Shown one piece after another: positions 32,527-44,682 of a stretch of DNA of 64,000 bases (positions are counted from its first letter, which is position 1; each line of letters starts with the position of its first letter). Source of the stretch: Leptobrachium leishanense. Taxonomy: Eukaryota; Chordata; Amphibia; Anura; Megophryidae. The stretch covers positions 18,488,952-18,552,951 of the forward strand of contig CM019065.1 of the NCBI GenBank assembly GCA_009667805.1, written 5' to 3'. The notes under the pieces were generated by a model. That model had not been told where the DNA came from. It saw nothing but the letters and a program-made list of their open reading frames with translations, and made no database searches. The position numbers and the translations under genes are program-made.

Positions 32527-34744
32527 ACCCCAGCTAAACCAGTTTTGCCATGCTGAATTATATGAGGAGCGTGTCCCTGGAGCCCAGGCCTACAGGAGTA
32601 AGGAACGAGTTTGTTCCGAAATACCAGGGAGAGATCCAAGTCCCCCGAAACCAACCATGCCACCAGGCGGCACTGACCCTGTTGAAACAATGGGTGAGGT
32701 TGTTCCTCCGGATTCAATAACAGGTCTGAGCGAATCGGAAGTAGACGAGGGAAATCCACTGATAACTCCAATAGAGATGGGAACCATGGTTGACCCTTCC
32801 AGAGGGGTGTTATCAATACTACCGTGACCCATTGGACACGAATGAGAGACAGTGTTCTGGCTATCATGGAGAATGGAGGAAACGCGTAATGACGTGATCC
32901 GGTCCAATCCTGTAGGAAGGCGTCTGTCGCTATTGCCTCTGGATCTGGACGCCAGCTGAAGAAACGTGGCCCTTGATTGTTGAGTCTGGAGGCAAACAGG
33001 TCTATGTCTAGGGGCCCCCAAAGATCGCAAGCATTGTGAACATTGATGAGTGCAATTTCCAGTCTCCGGAGTCCTCCGTGTGTCTGGAGTTCCAGTCCGC
33101 CACGAGATTCGTCATGCCCGGGATGAATTGGGCCAATACCGACAGATTGTTGGTGAAACAATGGGACCAAAATTTGTTCGCCATCCTTGAAAGAGGTTCT
33201 GATCTCGGGCTTCCCAGGCAATTGATACTCCGAACCGCTGACAGGTTGTCCAACTTGAGGAGAATTGCACAATTGCGCTGATGTTTTGTGAAGCATTGTA
33301 TTGCGAATAAACCCACCAGTAACTCCAGACAATTTATGTGTAGTGTTGTCTCTGATGTTGTCCAACGACCTCCCGTTTCTAGGGGACCATGTCGAGCTCC
33401 CCAACCGGTGCGGCAAGCATCCGATTCTATGATTATCGTCGGGGTCGATGGAATCAAGGGTCTCTCGTTCCAATATTGGAGGTTCTTGATCCACCACATC
33501 AGATCCGAACGGGCTTCGTCGGTGAGAGTCACTAGTACAGAGTATTGAAGTCCCTTGCGGAGAAAATGGGCCTTCAAGCGTTGGAGGGCCCTGTAATATA
33601 ATGGAGCTGGAGGTACTGCCAGACGAGTGGCTGCAAGTAGACCGATCACTCGTGCCAGGCATCGTAGTGTGATATGGTCTTTTTGGAGGATATTCCGTAT
33701 TTCTTTCGGAATTTACATCATCTTTTGAGGTGGAAGGTGAAGCGTCATCGAGATGGAGTCCACCATTAGGCCTAGGAATTCTAATTTTCGTGACGGTATC
33801 GTTAGAGATTTTTCCATATTGATGAGGAATCCGAGCTCTTGTAAAATGTCCATTGTCCATTGTAAGTGGGACAGGAGGGTTGATTGGGAATCTGCCATCA
33901 ATAGGACATCGTCCAGGTAGATTACTAAGCGGACTCCGCGTTCCCGAAGGGACGTTATCACTGGTTTCAGAAGTTTCGTGACAACCCACGGAGCTGAGGA
34001 TAGGCCGAAAGGAAGGCAAGTGAACCTCCACATCTTGCTTTGCCATCGGAAACGAAGAAAGTCTCGAGAGTTCTCGTGAATTGGCACCGTAAGGTAGGCA
34101 TCTTTCAGATCGATTTTTGCCATCCAATCCCCTTGATGCAGGATGTCTCTGAGGGAATGTATACCTTCCATTTTGAAGTGGTTGTACTGTACGTATGAAT
34201 TTAGGTCTTTTAAATTGATTACTGGTCGTAAACCCCCTCCTTTCTTTGAGACCAGAAATAAATTGCTGATGAAACCCATCGATCCAGTAGGAGCTAATTG
34301 TATGGCTCCTTTGTCTAATAGATCTTGTATCTCCTTGTCCATCAGAACCTCTTGTTCCCGAGGGAAATGAAGTGGTGGTGGGGCAAACATTTGTACCGGG
34401 AGTGATAGAAAAGAAATCGTAAACCCTTGTACCGTATTCAAGATCCACTGATCTGATGTAAGGGTTTGCCATCTGTGAAGAAACAATCGTATTCGACCTC
34501 CTACTTGGACCTTTGGCGAGGGAAGTATTAACGGAGGTCTTACCTGCGGGTCGTCTGCCACGAAATGGGGTTCTGGAGCCTCGGAAACCTCGAGCGTGCC
34601 AAGGGCGGGTGCGTGAAGGGAAGAAGGAGCCGGAGGATTGGAACTCCGTCCGTTGTTGTTGTTGCACAGCGGGGCTAGGATAGGACCTGGTGTTGGTCGT
34701 TTGACGGCCGGTAGGGTGCCCCCTATATCTACCGGCCCTTCCAA
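32490..34744 (-). pseudogene. DIRS reverse transcriptase, RNase H and C-terminal domain
   Basis: RT in the frame starting upstream of 34744: GFISNLFLVSKKGGGLRPVINLKDLN, AKIDLKDAYLTVPI (motif A), LPFGLSSAPWV, VIYLDDVLLMA (catalytic box). A TAA (about 33713) precedes RNase H (IIIESDACRTGWGA…LELLVGLFAI…LKLDNLSAVRSIN). A frameshift near 33010 leads into DIDLFASRLNNQ…FFSWRPDPEAIATDAFLQDW, the domain that follows RNase H in vertebrate DIRS, running to about 32490. An overlapping frame is open across the whole RT on the same strand (see findings). Confidence 0.88.
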
Positions 34745-36047
34745 AAACCCTGCCTCTAAACACCCGTTTTAGTGATGAGGATATTTTGTCTAGGGAGTTG
34801 AAAGTGTTGGCGTATGTGCCCATACTTTTAACGTAGGCTTCTCCAAATAAAAACCCTTGAGCTGCGCTGCCTAGGTCAGTGTCTGCGATGGCTGTTAATT
34901 GGGTATCGACCTTTAAAAGAAAAGACTTGCGTCGTTCAGCGGCTAAGGCGGCGTTGGCATTACTGAAAAAGGATAGCGCCCTTTAAACCCAATCGCGAAC
35001 AAGGGTAGGTGAGAGGGTGGAATTAGCTAATTTAGCTTCCTCAGCAATATTAAAAAGTTTTATTAAAGGGCCTGCCATATCTAACATTTTATCCTCCCAG
35101 GTACGAAAGTCATGATCTAGGCCAGTTTTAGGGGACCACCCCCGATTGGTAATGAATTTTATTATAGATGGGTCGACCTCTGGTGTTACACAGGTTTTGC
35201 CTGTGGTGGAAGGACGTGGGCTTTCGGCCCGCATGTTCTGCCTAGTGGCCTTGTCTAAGGGTTTTCTGATATTAGCATCCACCCATTTCTCAACATGTGG
35301 TAGGGGATACCATGCGGTGGATTGAGGATGGGAGAGATCCTCAGGGCAAAAAAGAGAGTCACCATGGGGATCATAAATGACGTTACCCTCTTCATAAAAA
35401 GGAGGGGGTTCCTCCGATTCTTCCCAGTCAAATTGGTCATTCTCGGACACATATAGCGCCAATTCATCCTCCTCCTCTGGGATATCATATTCATCATCGC
35501 CACGGGGGGGTGGCTAATACCAATTCTCTCCCAGTGGTCTCCTCAGTAGGAGCCGTATCAAAATCAAATTTATGTCTTTTTGGGACAACCGCCATATGCG
35601 CCCTGCGGTTTTGGGCTCGTTTCCGAGATGGGGACTCGGCATCAAAAATTGGCAGTGTTGCGGGGTTGCCAGCCCCTCTTTCAGTGTGTTTAGTGTTGCT
35701 TTATGTCCCATGTAATGGGAAACTGAAGGCTCTGACTGGTTAATATCTGGATTAGGGACAGGTGAGGGAAGAGCTTTAACTGCCGCCATGACGACTTCTA
35801 GGGAACGGTGGAGGTCGACTGACAGGCTAGAAACAGCTGATTGAACAGCTGCGGTAATGGAAGCCTGCACTGAGGATCCCAAAGGGGGTTCGGGGAATGT
35901 GGTACCGTCTGGGTGAGTCGCTACATTCATTAAGGAATCGCTAGCTTCCTGGAACTCGTCCGCCATTACTGAGCCCTCCCTTGAATCGGAGTCAGATGCT
36001 GAGGGAGAGGGAGAGCGGCGTTTAGCTTTTACGTGGCGGTTACTCAT
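34490..36047 (-). pseudogene. DIRS gag-like ORF
   Basis: Starts MSNRHVKAKRRSPSPSASDSDS at 36047; a charged N-terminus, then an acidic stretch, then an Arg/Gly-rich tail (GRVFGRAGRYRGHPTGR) overlapping the start of RT. Two in-frame stops (TAG near 35514, TAA near 34983) break one continuous frame. Function as coat/RNA-binding protein is inferred from position and composition. Confidence 0.7.
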
Positions 36048-36344
36048 GACTGAGTCTGAGGTAAAAGGGGCGGTGCGAGGGGCGTGGTTACATCGGAGAC
36101 CGTGAGGAAGTGCTGGCGCGAGCTGAGAGATGTGGCGGCAACACAGCGCGCGATAGCAAAGCCCGCGAAAATAAACTTACAGGGCTGTAAAAGTACAATA
36201 ACACAATAATGTAATAAAAACGTAATGGCCGGCGGCCGCCCCTAGGTTATAGCCGGGACGACCGAACAGCCAACGTTAATTAATGAAATAACATTAAACA
36301 GTAAAATATGAGTAATGCAGACTACTTAACTCTACTACTGCATC

Positions 36345-36538
36345 AGTAAGAAAGAGGACGCATTTCCGGGTTCAGGCCCATACATAGACTTGGACCGCAG
36401 GGGATTGTGGACTGGAGGGAGGGGTTAAGGGGAATTTATGTTAGTTTTTTTCACTTGTTCAATTTTTTCTCTTACTGCTGTGGATTAAATGTTAGAAAGA
36501 GAAGCTAATAGGAGCCTCCGAGTCAATGACTTAAAATT
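36345..36538. repeat. Right inverted terminal repeat of DIRS
   Basis: Complement of 31194-31022 in its inner part; ends ggagcctccgagtcaatgac then ttaaaatt. Confidence 0.88.
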
Positions 36539-37553
36539 GTATGCTCACATAAGCCCTTAGGGAGAGGTACATGACATATAAATACTGGAATATTATGTTT
36601 AAATCTAAGGAGTGTGATAAAGATTTTATTAAGCCCTTGATGACAAATGACCTAACATCTACATCATTAATGATTGGCTTTACAGAGCCCTGGTCCTTAA
36701 GGGGTTAAACAGCATATCAGAGGAACATAGAAATGAACACTTCTTAGAATTCAGAAGCACAGTGTTCATACATTTGCAGGAGCCACATCCAGTCTGCAGG
36801 CAATGTATCAAATTCATGAGACCAGACTAATTAGAAGCACATGTTATTTCCAAACACTGATTAACACCTGTTGTTTACGCACTTTGAGAGCCCTGCTGCG
36901 AGCACATGTCATTTAGAGGTGAGAATCTTTGCACCTAGACATTAGGCAGAATGTAAAGCATGTTTTCCTTGTAAGCTAGAAAATCCACATCACCCATTGC
37001 AGCATTTTAAAGACGAAAAACACAGGCGGCGCAAAAAATCCTATGCAAGCCTCATGCACTCTAAGCATATGTAATTTTGAGGTGTGAAGTTTCAGAAAAA
37101 TGTACACGTGTGCAAATATTTTAAATAAAGCCAGAATAATTTTATGACCGTCACATTTGTCTGACAAACAGATAATACATTACACTGCAGCATGTGTTGA
37201 CATATGTTGGTAGATGTATGTAATGTGTGTTATGTGTATGTAACATGTTTATGCTATTATACATACCGCTTCTTGATGATGTACACAGTCCGTCCATTAC
37301 TAATCATCGCCCACACGCGTGCCTTCTTGCCCTGGGTAGGTTTTTAATTCAATATCTAATAAACCGTTGCTTATAATATTCTGCAGTAAAGAGTCTCTTC
37401 ATTTCTAGATTTTTTTAGTATTTTTTAAGCCTTTTTTAAACTTTTTTCAAAATTTTTATTTTTTTTGAACTTGAACCGAACACGCCAAAAAGTTCGAAGT
37501 TCGCAAACTTTCGAACTGCCAATGTTCGAGTCGAACCGAACAGCTCATCCCTA
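36539..37553. other. Right half of the hAT-type element, non-coding
   Basis: No gene. Ends in the subterminal gaaccgaac/gttcgaa repeats and GCTCATCCCTA. Confidence 0.6.
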
Positions 37554-37639
37554 GTTATTATATATGGGAGGGACCTGGGGGGGTTAAGAAAATTATATTA
37601 TATATATGTAATAATTATAAATAAATGGAATCATCATGG

Positions 37640-37725
37640 CAATAAGCTCTTGAGCAGGGTCCTCTCTCCTACTGTTCTGTGTGTTGTACAGCACTACGGA
37701 ACTTGTTGGCGCTTTATAAATGCTT
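37640..37725 (+). repeat. Retroposon 3' tail split by the Penelope element
   Basis: gagcagggtcctctctcctac, ctgt, tgtacagcactacggaactt, then gttggcgctttataaatgctt. The last 13 bases (37713-37725) are duplicated at 49281-49293 across the inserted Penelope pair. Confidence 0.7.
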
Positions 37726-37727
37726 CC

Positions 37728-38344
37728 GCTACCAAAAAGGTAGAGCGTAACAAGGTGATACCAGAAAATTGAGAAATACAAGAGAAAAATGGGGGCAATG
37801 ATGAGAGACCAAAGGGTTTTACCCCTAGATGTGAATTAACTTCAGTTACTCTGATGTGACCATCAGGGTACTAGTGTCTCCCAGAGACCAAATTAATATT
37901 TAACTTTTATTGAACGATATAAAAAAGAGGGGTCGAACATAGACATAAACATAAATTGACAAAGTTCACAGGACAATGATAAAATCAAATCTGCTGAAAA
38001 AGGGTGTGTGTATACCAGCAGGAGCGGTGATTGACAAGCTATGCAGCGGGTGACCTATGCAAGATCACAAAAATAATTTGGCAGTGAAAAAAGTGAGCTG
38101 CTGGCTTGTTATCAATCAAAAGATCACAAATACACTGCGGGTCAATGAGCAGGAGAACAATTCTGCTATAAAGGAATGTATATATATATACCAACCAAGG
38201 CAATAATTGACAATAAACACAATAAATGACCTTCAAGGATCATTTCAAGGTGTTGTAATGAGAAATATTCGGAAAGTAATAGCTATTTGCTTGTTGTCAA
38301 TCGAAAGTCACAGATACATTGCAGATCAATGAGCAGAGAAACAA
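37728..38344 (-). repeat. Penelope 3' terminal repeat (pLTR) portion, copy A
   Basis: Directly repeated at 44069-44682 on the 5' side of copy A; begins cgctaccaaaaaggtagagc. Together they form the pseudo-LTR pair. Confidence 0.85.
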
Positions 38345-39411
38345 ATCTGCTGGAAGGTCATGTATATACATAACAACAGAGGCAATGAATTACAATGAAC
38401 ACGATAAATGACCTTCGAGGATCACTTCAAGGTGTTGTAGTGAGAAAAATTGAAAACGTAGGTATTGACAATGTTGAATGACAAAACACTGCGCATGAAA
38501 GGCAGAAAAAACAATTAAATGAGCAGAAAAAACGGCAAGGATCTCCAATGGGGAGTTTTAACTCAAATAACCCAATACAATCATGTTCAGAGATTTACTC
38601 AATTATATATTGCCAAAGGCATCAAGATGGGTATAAGCCACCAGTGGTTCGAGTCTCCAAGCATGGATTTAGAAAGTAAAATTGGAGAATTCCTGCCGAC
38701 GAAGTGCACCCATACCAGCAGGAGCGGTGATTGACAAGCTATGCAGCGGGTGACCTATGCAAGATCACAAAAATAATTTGGCAGTGGAAAAAGTGAGCTG
38801 CTGGCTTGTTATCAATCAAAAGATCACAAATATACTGCGGGTCAATGAGCAGGAGAACAATTCTGCTATAAAGGAATGTATATATATATACCAACCAAGG
38901 CAATAATTGACAATAAACACAATAAATGACCTTCAAGGATCATTTCAAAGTGTTATAATGAGAAATATTCAGAAAGTAATAGCTATTTGCTTGTTATCAA
39001 TCGAAAGTCACAGATATATTGCAGATCAATGAGCAGAGAAACAAATCTGCTGGAAGGTCATGTATATACATAACAACAGAGGCAATGAATTACAATGAAC
39101 ACGATAAATGACCTTCGAGGATCATTTCAAAGTGTTGTAGTGAGAAAAATTGAAAAAGTAGGTATTGACAATGTTGAATGACAAAACACTGCGCATGAAA
39201 GGCAGAAAAAACAATTAATTGAGCAGAAGAAACGGCAAGGATCTCCAATGGGGAGTTTAACTCAAATAACCCAATACAATCATGCTCAGAGATTTACTCA
39301 ATTATATATTGCCAAAAGGCATCAAGATGGGTATAAGCCACCAGTGGTTCGAGTCTCCAAGCATGGATTTAGAAAGTGAAATTGGAGAATTCCTGCCGAC
39401 GAAGTGCACCC
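38012..39411 (-). repeat. 700-bp tandem duplication in the copy A 3' repeat
   Basis: Unit 1 is 39411 down to 38712, unit 2 is 38711 down to about 38012 (read on the minus strand). Both start GGGTGCACTTCGTCGGC and end CTGCTGGTAT. Copy B has one unit only (48404-49104). The start of each unit coincides with the predicted hammerhead cleavage position. Confidence 0.88.
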
Positions 39412-39448
39412 GACGCGCGTTTCGCCGAGAACGGCTCGTCAGGAGTGC
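39406..39448 (-). ncRNA. Hammerhead ribozyme motif, copy A
   Basis: Minus-strand reading: stem I GCACTC, core CTGACGA, stem II GCCG-TTCT-CGGC, core GAAA, a very short stem III (A-C/G-T around GCGC), then GTC with predicted cleavage after C, and stem I partner GGGTGC. All conserved hammerhead core bases are present. Such minimal type I hammerheads in Penelope pseudo-LTRs are known. Confidence 0.85.
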
Positions 39449-40809
39449 TTACGGGCTGAAGAGGAAGAAAGCTGTTTAAATAAATCAAGTTCCGCCCTGG
39501 TTAGTGAATCAACCAATGAAATAGCGAGGTAGCAAATGGTCCAATCGATTGCCTATCTTAAAGATTGACAGGCAGAACAACCAATGAGAATCAATGTTTA
39601 TGGCGTCTGCCTGAACAGCTGGTAGCGAATACAATATTGCGACACAGTAGTTAACGGGATACACGAAGATTAATCCCCACACTTTAACATACCGCCTGGT
39701 CAGGTGTATACAGGAGTGATTAATTAATGCGCTTAGAGATCTTGGGGGTGAGTTTAACCTCACTCATTATTGCTCAAAATGAGAATAGATATATAAGTAT
39801 AGCAACCTGTTGGAAATAGCTGATTGAAAATATTAATATATATAGCGACGTAAAAGGTTAACAGGACTGTACTAGAATATAAAACATAAATAGATCCTCA
39901 CACTTTGACGCGCCGCCTGATCAAATATACAGCGAAGTGGTTAATTAATACACTCAAAAATCTTAGGGGTGAGTTTAACTTAACTCATTAGAGCTCAGTG
40001 AATGCATAGGTATAACAACCTATTAAGGTTAGCAAATTGGAAATATAAATATATGTATAGAAAAAAGGAAATACTTATTGGAAAGAAGATGTGAATAATA
40101 AATAAAAATGTGCATATAGATCCAAAGGGTGGCACGACTAAGGAATATAAATTAGCAACGATGGGAACATTAATAACATAAGTCTAGAGGTGATAAATAG
40201 ATATTATGTCCTGTTAATTACAAGACAATGATGGATTATCATTATAAACTATTTAAGATGCATATATTATTAAACTGTTAATTGAATATAATCAATCCAA
40301 CATCATAAAAGGTTTAGCCAAGAGCTACATATATAGGATATCAGTTAATGGAATCCTCAATATAGATGTTGGAGAATATATGACAACAGAAATCGTTGTA
40401 CAATTACTACAGTAACCTAAATAAAAAGAAAAAATTGAGATGTGGGGATAAATTGATGAGTTGAATCTTAGATGATGGATATAACAAAAACTTGCTACTC
40501 AGCTGAAAAAAAATGTCAATGGAGGCAGGAGACTGGCCATCGATAATAAATGGACCAGGGAACGAGAATATGACAAATATAAAACCGTCTATGAAACTAA
40601 GATATAATGATGATATGGATGTTGATAGACTCATTATAATTAAGGCTAAACAAGAAATATATATGAATAGTGAATAAATGATATTATTAATTCTGGTTAT
40701 GAAGTAAAACAGGCGAATGACAAAGAACAAAAAATAATAAAAAATGTCTGACAATGAAACAAAATGAATCCAAATAAATAAATAAATAAGTTGGGAAACA
40801 GCATGATAG

Positions 40810-43800
40810 TCAAATGAATGGCGTATAGTTGAAATCTTCATTTAAACCGTGTGGATACAAAGTTTTAAGCGTGTATATCCAATAGGACTCTCTCTGACAA
40901 AGGTTTTTATCCAAATTTCCTTTACGTGGTCCACAGACCATCCCTTCGATGGCTTGAAAGGACAAACATGAGGGGTCAGAATTATGTTGGTGTCGAACAT
41001 GTCTAGAAACTGAAGTCTCAAGATTATTATAGACAGAGTTGACATGTTGGAGGATACGGCGTTTAAATTGCTGGATCGTTTTACCAACGTACTGGATTCC
41101 ACATTCACAAGTAATGAGATAAACAAGTACCTGGCTAGAGCAGTTCATAAATTGTCTGATGTCATAGTGACGCCCTGTAATGTTACTAGAAAATTGTTTA
41201 GATTTATGAACAAACTTGCAGGCTTTACAGTGGGTACATTGAAAAACACCTTTTGGTTGTTGTAACCAGGTACGTGTAGTTTTTTCTGGTTGTAGAAAGC
41301 TATGGACCAATTTATCACTCAGATTTTTGGTCCTTCTTGCAGTGAATGAAGGAAAAGGGGTGAGAACTTTTTTTAAAGATTTTTCCATGTGTAGAATAGG
41401 CCAATATTTCTCGCAAATAGATTTTACTTGGGACCAACCATTGTCATAGTCAGCAATGAATCTTATGGATGTTGTATCATCTCTTTGTTTCGGGATCAAG
41501 AGTTCATCCCTAGGAGTCAAAAGTGCTCTTTGGTACGCTTTTTTTAGGCATTTCCTTGGATAACCTTTAGATAGAAACATGTCTTTTAAGAGGTTTGCTT
41601 CTAGTTGGAAGTCTTTTAGAGACGTACAATTGCGTCTGGCCCTTAAATATTGGCCTATTGGTATCCCTCTCTTGAGATTTTGTGGGTGATGAGAGGACCA
41701 GTTTAGAAAATTGTTGGTTGCAGTTGTTTTGCGATGAAGTGTAGTAATCAGTTCAAGATCTGAGTTGATAGTGATATTAAGATCAAGAAATTCAATGCTG
41801 TTACCACCAATTACTAGGGTAAGACTAAGTCCAATCTCGTTATTATTCAAGAGGGCCAACCATTCGTTTAGCATCTCGATGGGACCCTGCCAAAGAAACA
41901 GGATGTCGTCAATATAACGCATCCAGTTTTTGACGTGCATAGAGAATCTCGTCATTTCCGTAGAGAAGACAAATAATTTTTCCCACCAAGCAAGGTACAG
42001 GTTTGCATAACTCGGGGCACAGGATGTTCCCATGGCCGTGCCCCGAGTTTGCAGATAAAATTGGTTTTGAATAGAAAGTAATTATGATTTAGTATGTAAT
42101 CCAAGAGAGACAAGATGAATTCAGTATCTTGGTCAGAATATTTGCTGTTCAGAAAGTATTTAGTGGCCCGTAGTCCCACAGAATGGGGAATGTTGTTATA
42201 TAGTGAGACTACATCTAGGCTAACTAAAGTATCCCCTGGGAGGACATGTATCTCGGATAACTTCTGAAGCACATGTTGTGTGTCTCTTATGTAAGAGGGA
42301 ATATCGAGTACTAGAGGTCGTAAGTAACAGTCAACAAATTCACTGATGTGTTCAGTCAATGAGTTATTTCCCGAAACTATCGGGCGACCAGGTGGAGAGA
42401 CGAGAGATTTATGTGTCTTGGGAAGACAGTATAGGGTCGGGATAGTGGGATATTTTGGAAGAAGAAATTTATAGTTGTCATCAGAAATTAGATTCAGTTG
42501 TACACCCTGTGTTAGTAGAGTTTGCAGATCTTTAGCGAACAGCTGGGTGGGGTCGCATCTCAATTTTCTATAGCCATCATTGTCATTTAGATGCACCATG
42601 CACATTGCAACGTAGTCATCACGTTCCATAATTACCAGGTTACCCCCCTTGTCAGACTGTTTAATAACAATCTTACGTACATCTTGTAGTTCATTAAGGG
42701 CTAGTTGTTCTGCCTGAGATAAATTAGATTCCCACTGTAGATCTTTATTACGAATAGATTCAATCTCAGAAGTAACAAGATTGACGAAAACCTCCAAATT
42801 AGAGAAATCAGAGAATGAAGGCGTGAATTTGGTTTTCTGCTTAAATTTTTTTGAAAAATTAGCCGAATCAGGAGGACATTCATCCAGGAGAGCCAACAAA
42901 TTTTCGAGATGCACATGGTCCTCACTGGACACACCTAGATTTTTGGCCTCTCTCTCTTTCTTTTTCTCCATAAAAAGATGTAAAGCTAACCTCCTCGCAA
43001 ACAAATTGAGGTCCTTGATCCACCCAAATTTATTGAAGTGAGGGGTCGGAACAAAAGAAAGACCTTTTTCTAATAATGAACGGTGTCTGGGGAGGAGATT
43101 AAAGCTAGAAAGGTTTATAATGGAGTTAAGAGAGAGATTGTTACCACTTTTTTGAGGGGTAATCGTTTTGACGTCTCCCTTTGTAACCCCATTTTTGTCG
43201 ATCGCGTAATCTTGCTTCCGATGGGGGATCTGATTTCCAATCGTCTACCCGAAAAGAAACATGCTTAGGCTGATGTCTAATCTGAGCTCTACCCCTGTTA
43301 TAACCAATAATAGGGCGAGATGAGGCTATTTCAGTCTCGTTTTCATCAGGTGAGGTCTCACAATCCGTAGTAGAGACCACATCATTGTTAGAAATATCAG
43401 AGGGGCGCCTACGGCGTATATGATTTTTTTGCTTAAAAATATTTTTAGTTTTGAAATCATTAATGTCGCGTTGAAATTTAAAATGTTTCTTTTCTTTGAT
43501 AGTTTTTTTGAAGTTATCAAGATTTTTTTGGAGTCGTATTTCCATTTGGTTAAATTGGGGATCAGATTTGAAAGCCTCTAGGGCAGTAATATTCTCAGTA
43601 AGGGACTTGTTAATTGTTTCTAGATGTTCTTTTTCTAAGCGGTTTAAGAAAGACATAAGTTTGAAGGAGCAGTCTAATAAAAGAGAATTCCATTCATCAA
43701 CCTGGTCGTCCGTAGTAATACGATTAGGTAAAGATACTTCAGGACGTAAACCTCTAGGTACCAATTTGCGTTCAATGTATTGTTCTAAACTATTAATTTC

Positions 43801-43974
43801 CCACCAACTTTTGATTTGATTTTGGTACAATTTTTGGATGTGATTAAAAGATTGACCAATATCACCATTTAGTTTGTTGGTGGGTAGAGGTAATGTGGAA
43901 AAAACAGCTGATAAATCATCATTCCACATAGCTGTATCACTTAGTTTTTTTAAAAGGTCAGACATTTTGTTCAA
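40810..43974 (-). pseudogene. Penelope-like polyprotein, copy A (RT plus GIY-YIG endonuclease)
   Basis: N-terminal part from ATG 43974 (MNKMSDLLKKLSDTAMW…, about 275 residues with a basic region) runs to about 43150, where a one-base slip in an A run creates a stop. RT: INLSSFNLL, KQSDKGGNLVIMERDDY, TLYCLPKTHK, SLDVVSLYNNIPH (motif A), MGTSCAPSYANLYL, MRYIDDILFLW (catalytic box). A second slip (one C lost near 42064) breaks RT. Then a Cys cluster FQCTHCKACKF and GIY-YIG nuclease (LITCECGIQYVGKTIQQFKRRILQH), ending at 40810. The RT primes at a nick made by the nuclease (family knowledge). Confidence 0.92.
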
Positions 43975-44068
43975 AAGAAAAGCCTGTAGATATGAATATG
44001 GTGTACTAACTATAGATACACAGTGAAAATGTTACTATTTAGGTATTGAAACCATGAGACAGAGCAAT

Positions 44069-44682
44069 CGCTACCAAAAAGGTAGAGCGTAACAAGGTGA
44101 TACCAGAAAATGAGAAATACAAGAGAAAAATGGGGGCAATGATGAGAGACCAAAGGGTTTTACCCCTAGATGTGAATTAACTTCAGTTACTCTGATGTGA
44201 CCATCAGGGTACTAGTGTCTCCCAGAGACCAAATTAATATTTAACTTTTATTGAACGATATAAAAAAGGGGATCAAACATAGACATAAACATAAATTGAC
44301 AAAGTTCACAGGACAATGATAAAATCAAATCTGCTGAAAAAGGGTGTGATATACCAGCAGGAGCGGTGATTGACAAGCTATGCAGCGGGTGACCTATGCA
44401 AGATCACAAAAATAATTTGGCAGTGGAAAAAGTGAGCTGCTGGCTTGTTATCAATCAAAAGATCACAAATACACTGCGGGTCAATGAGCAGGAGAACAAT
44501 TCTGCTATAAAGGAATGTATATAATATACCAACCAAGGCAATAATTGACAATAAACACAATAAATGACCTTCAAGGATCATTTCAAAGTGTTGTAATGAG
44601 AAATATTCGGAAAGTAATAGCTATTTGCTTGTTGTCAATCGAAAGTCACAGATACATTGCAGATCAATGAGCAGAGAAACAA
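44069..44682 (-). repeat. Penelope 5' terminal repeat (partial pLTR) of copy A
   Basis: Direct repeat of 37728-38344. It stops at gagaaacaa, where copy B begins; the five bases aacaa are shared by both sides, a microhomology junction. It stops short of the hammerhead region. Confidence 0.85.

Larger units (their letters stand above)
30964..36538 (-). mobile_element. DIRS-type retrotransposon (tyrosine recombinase)
   Basis: Inverted terminal repeats (30964-31194 and 36345-36538) and an internal complementary region (31567-31668) that joins the complements of both extreme ends. No TSD. Gag, RT/RNase H and tyrosine recombinase are coded on the minus strand. This architecture defines DIRS elements, which integrate as circles through the recombinase (family knowledge). 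It sits in the hAT-type element. Multiple stops and frameshifts make it inactive. Confidence 0.92.
30352..37553. mobile_element. hAT-type non-autonomous element carrying a DIRS element
   Basis: Ends TAGGGATGAGC and GCTCATCCCTA; perfect 8-bp TSD GTTATTAT (30344-30351, 37554-37561). Subterminal repeats of the gttcgagttcgaac / cgaaccgaac type occur at both ends (30375-30470, 37465-37540). Without the DIRS insert it is about 1.6 kb with no transposase frame. Confidence 0.88.
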
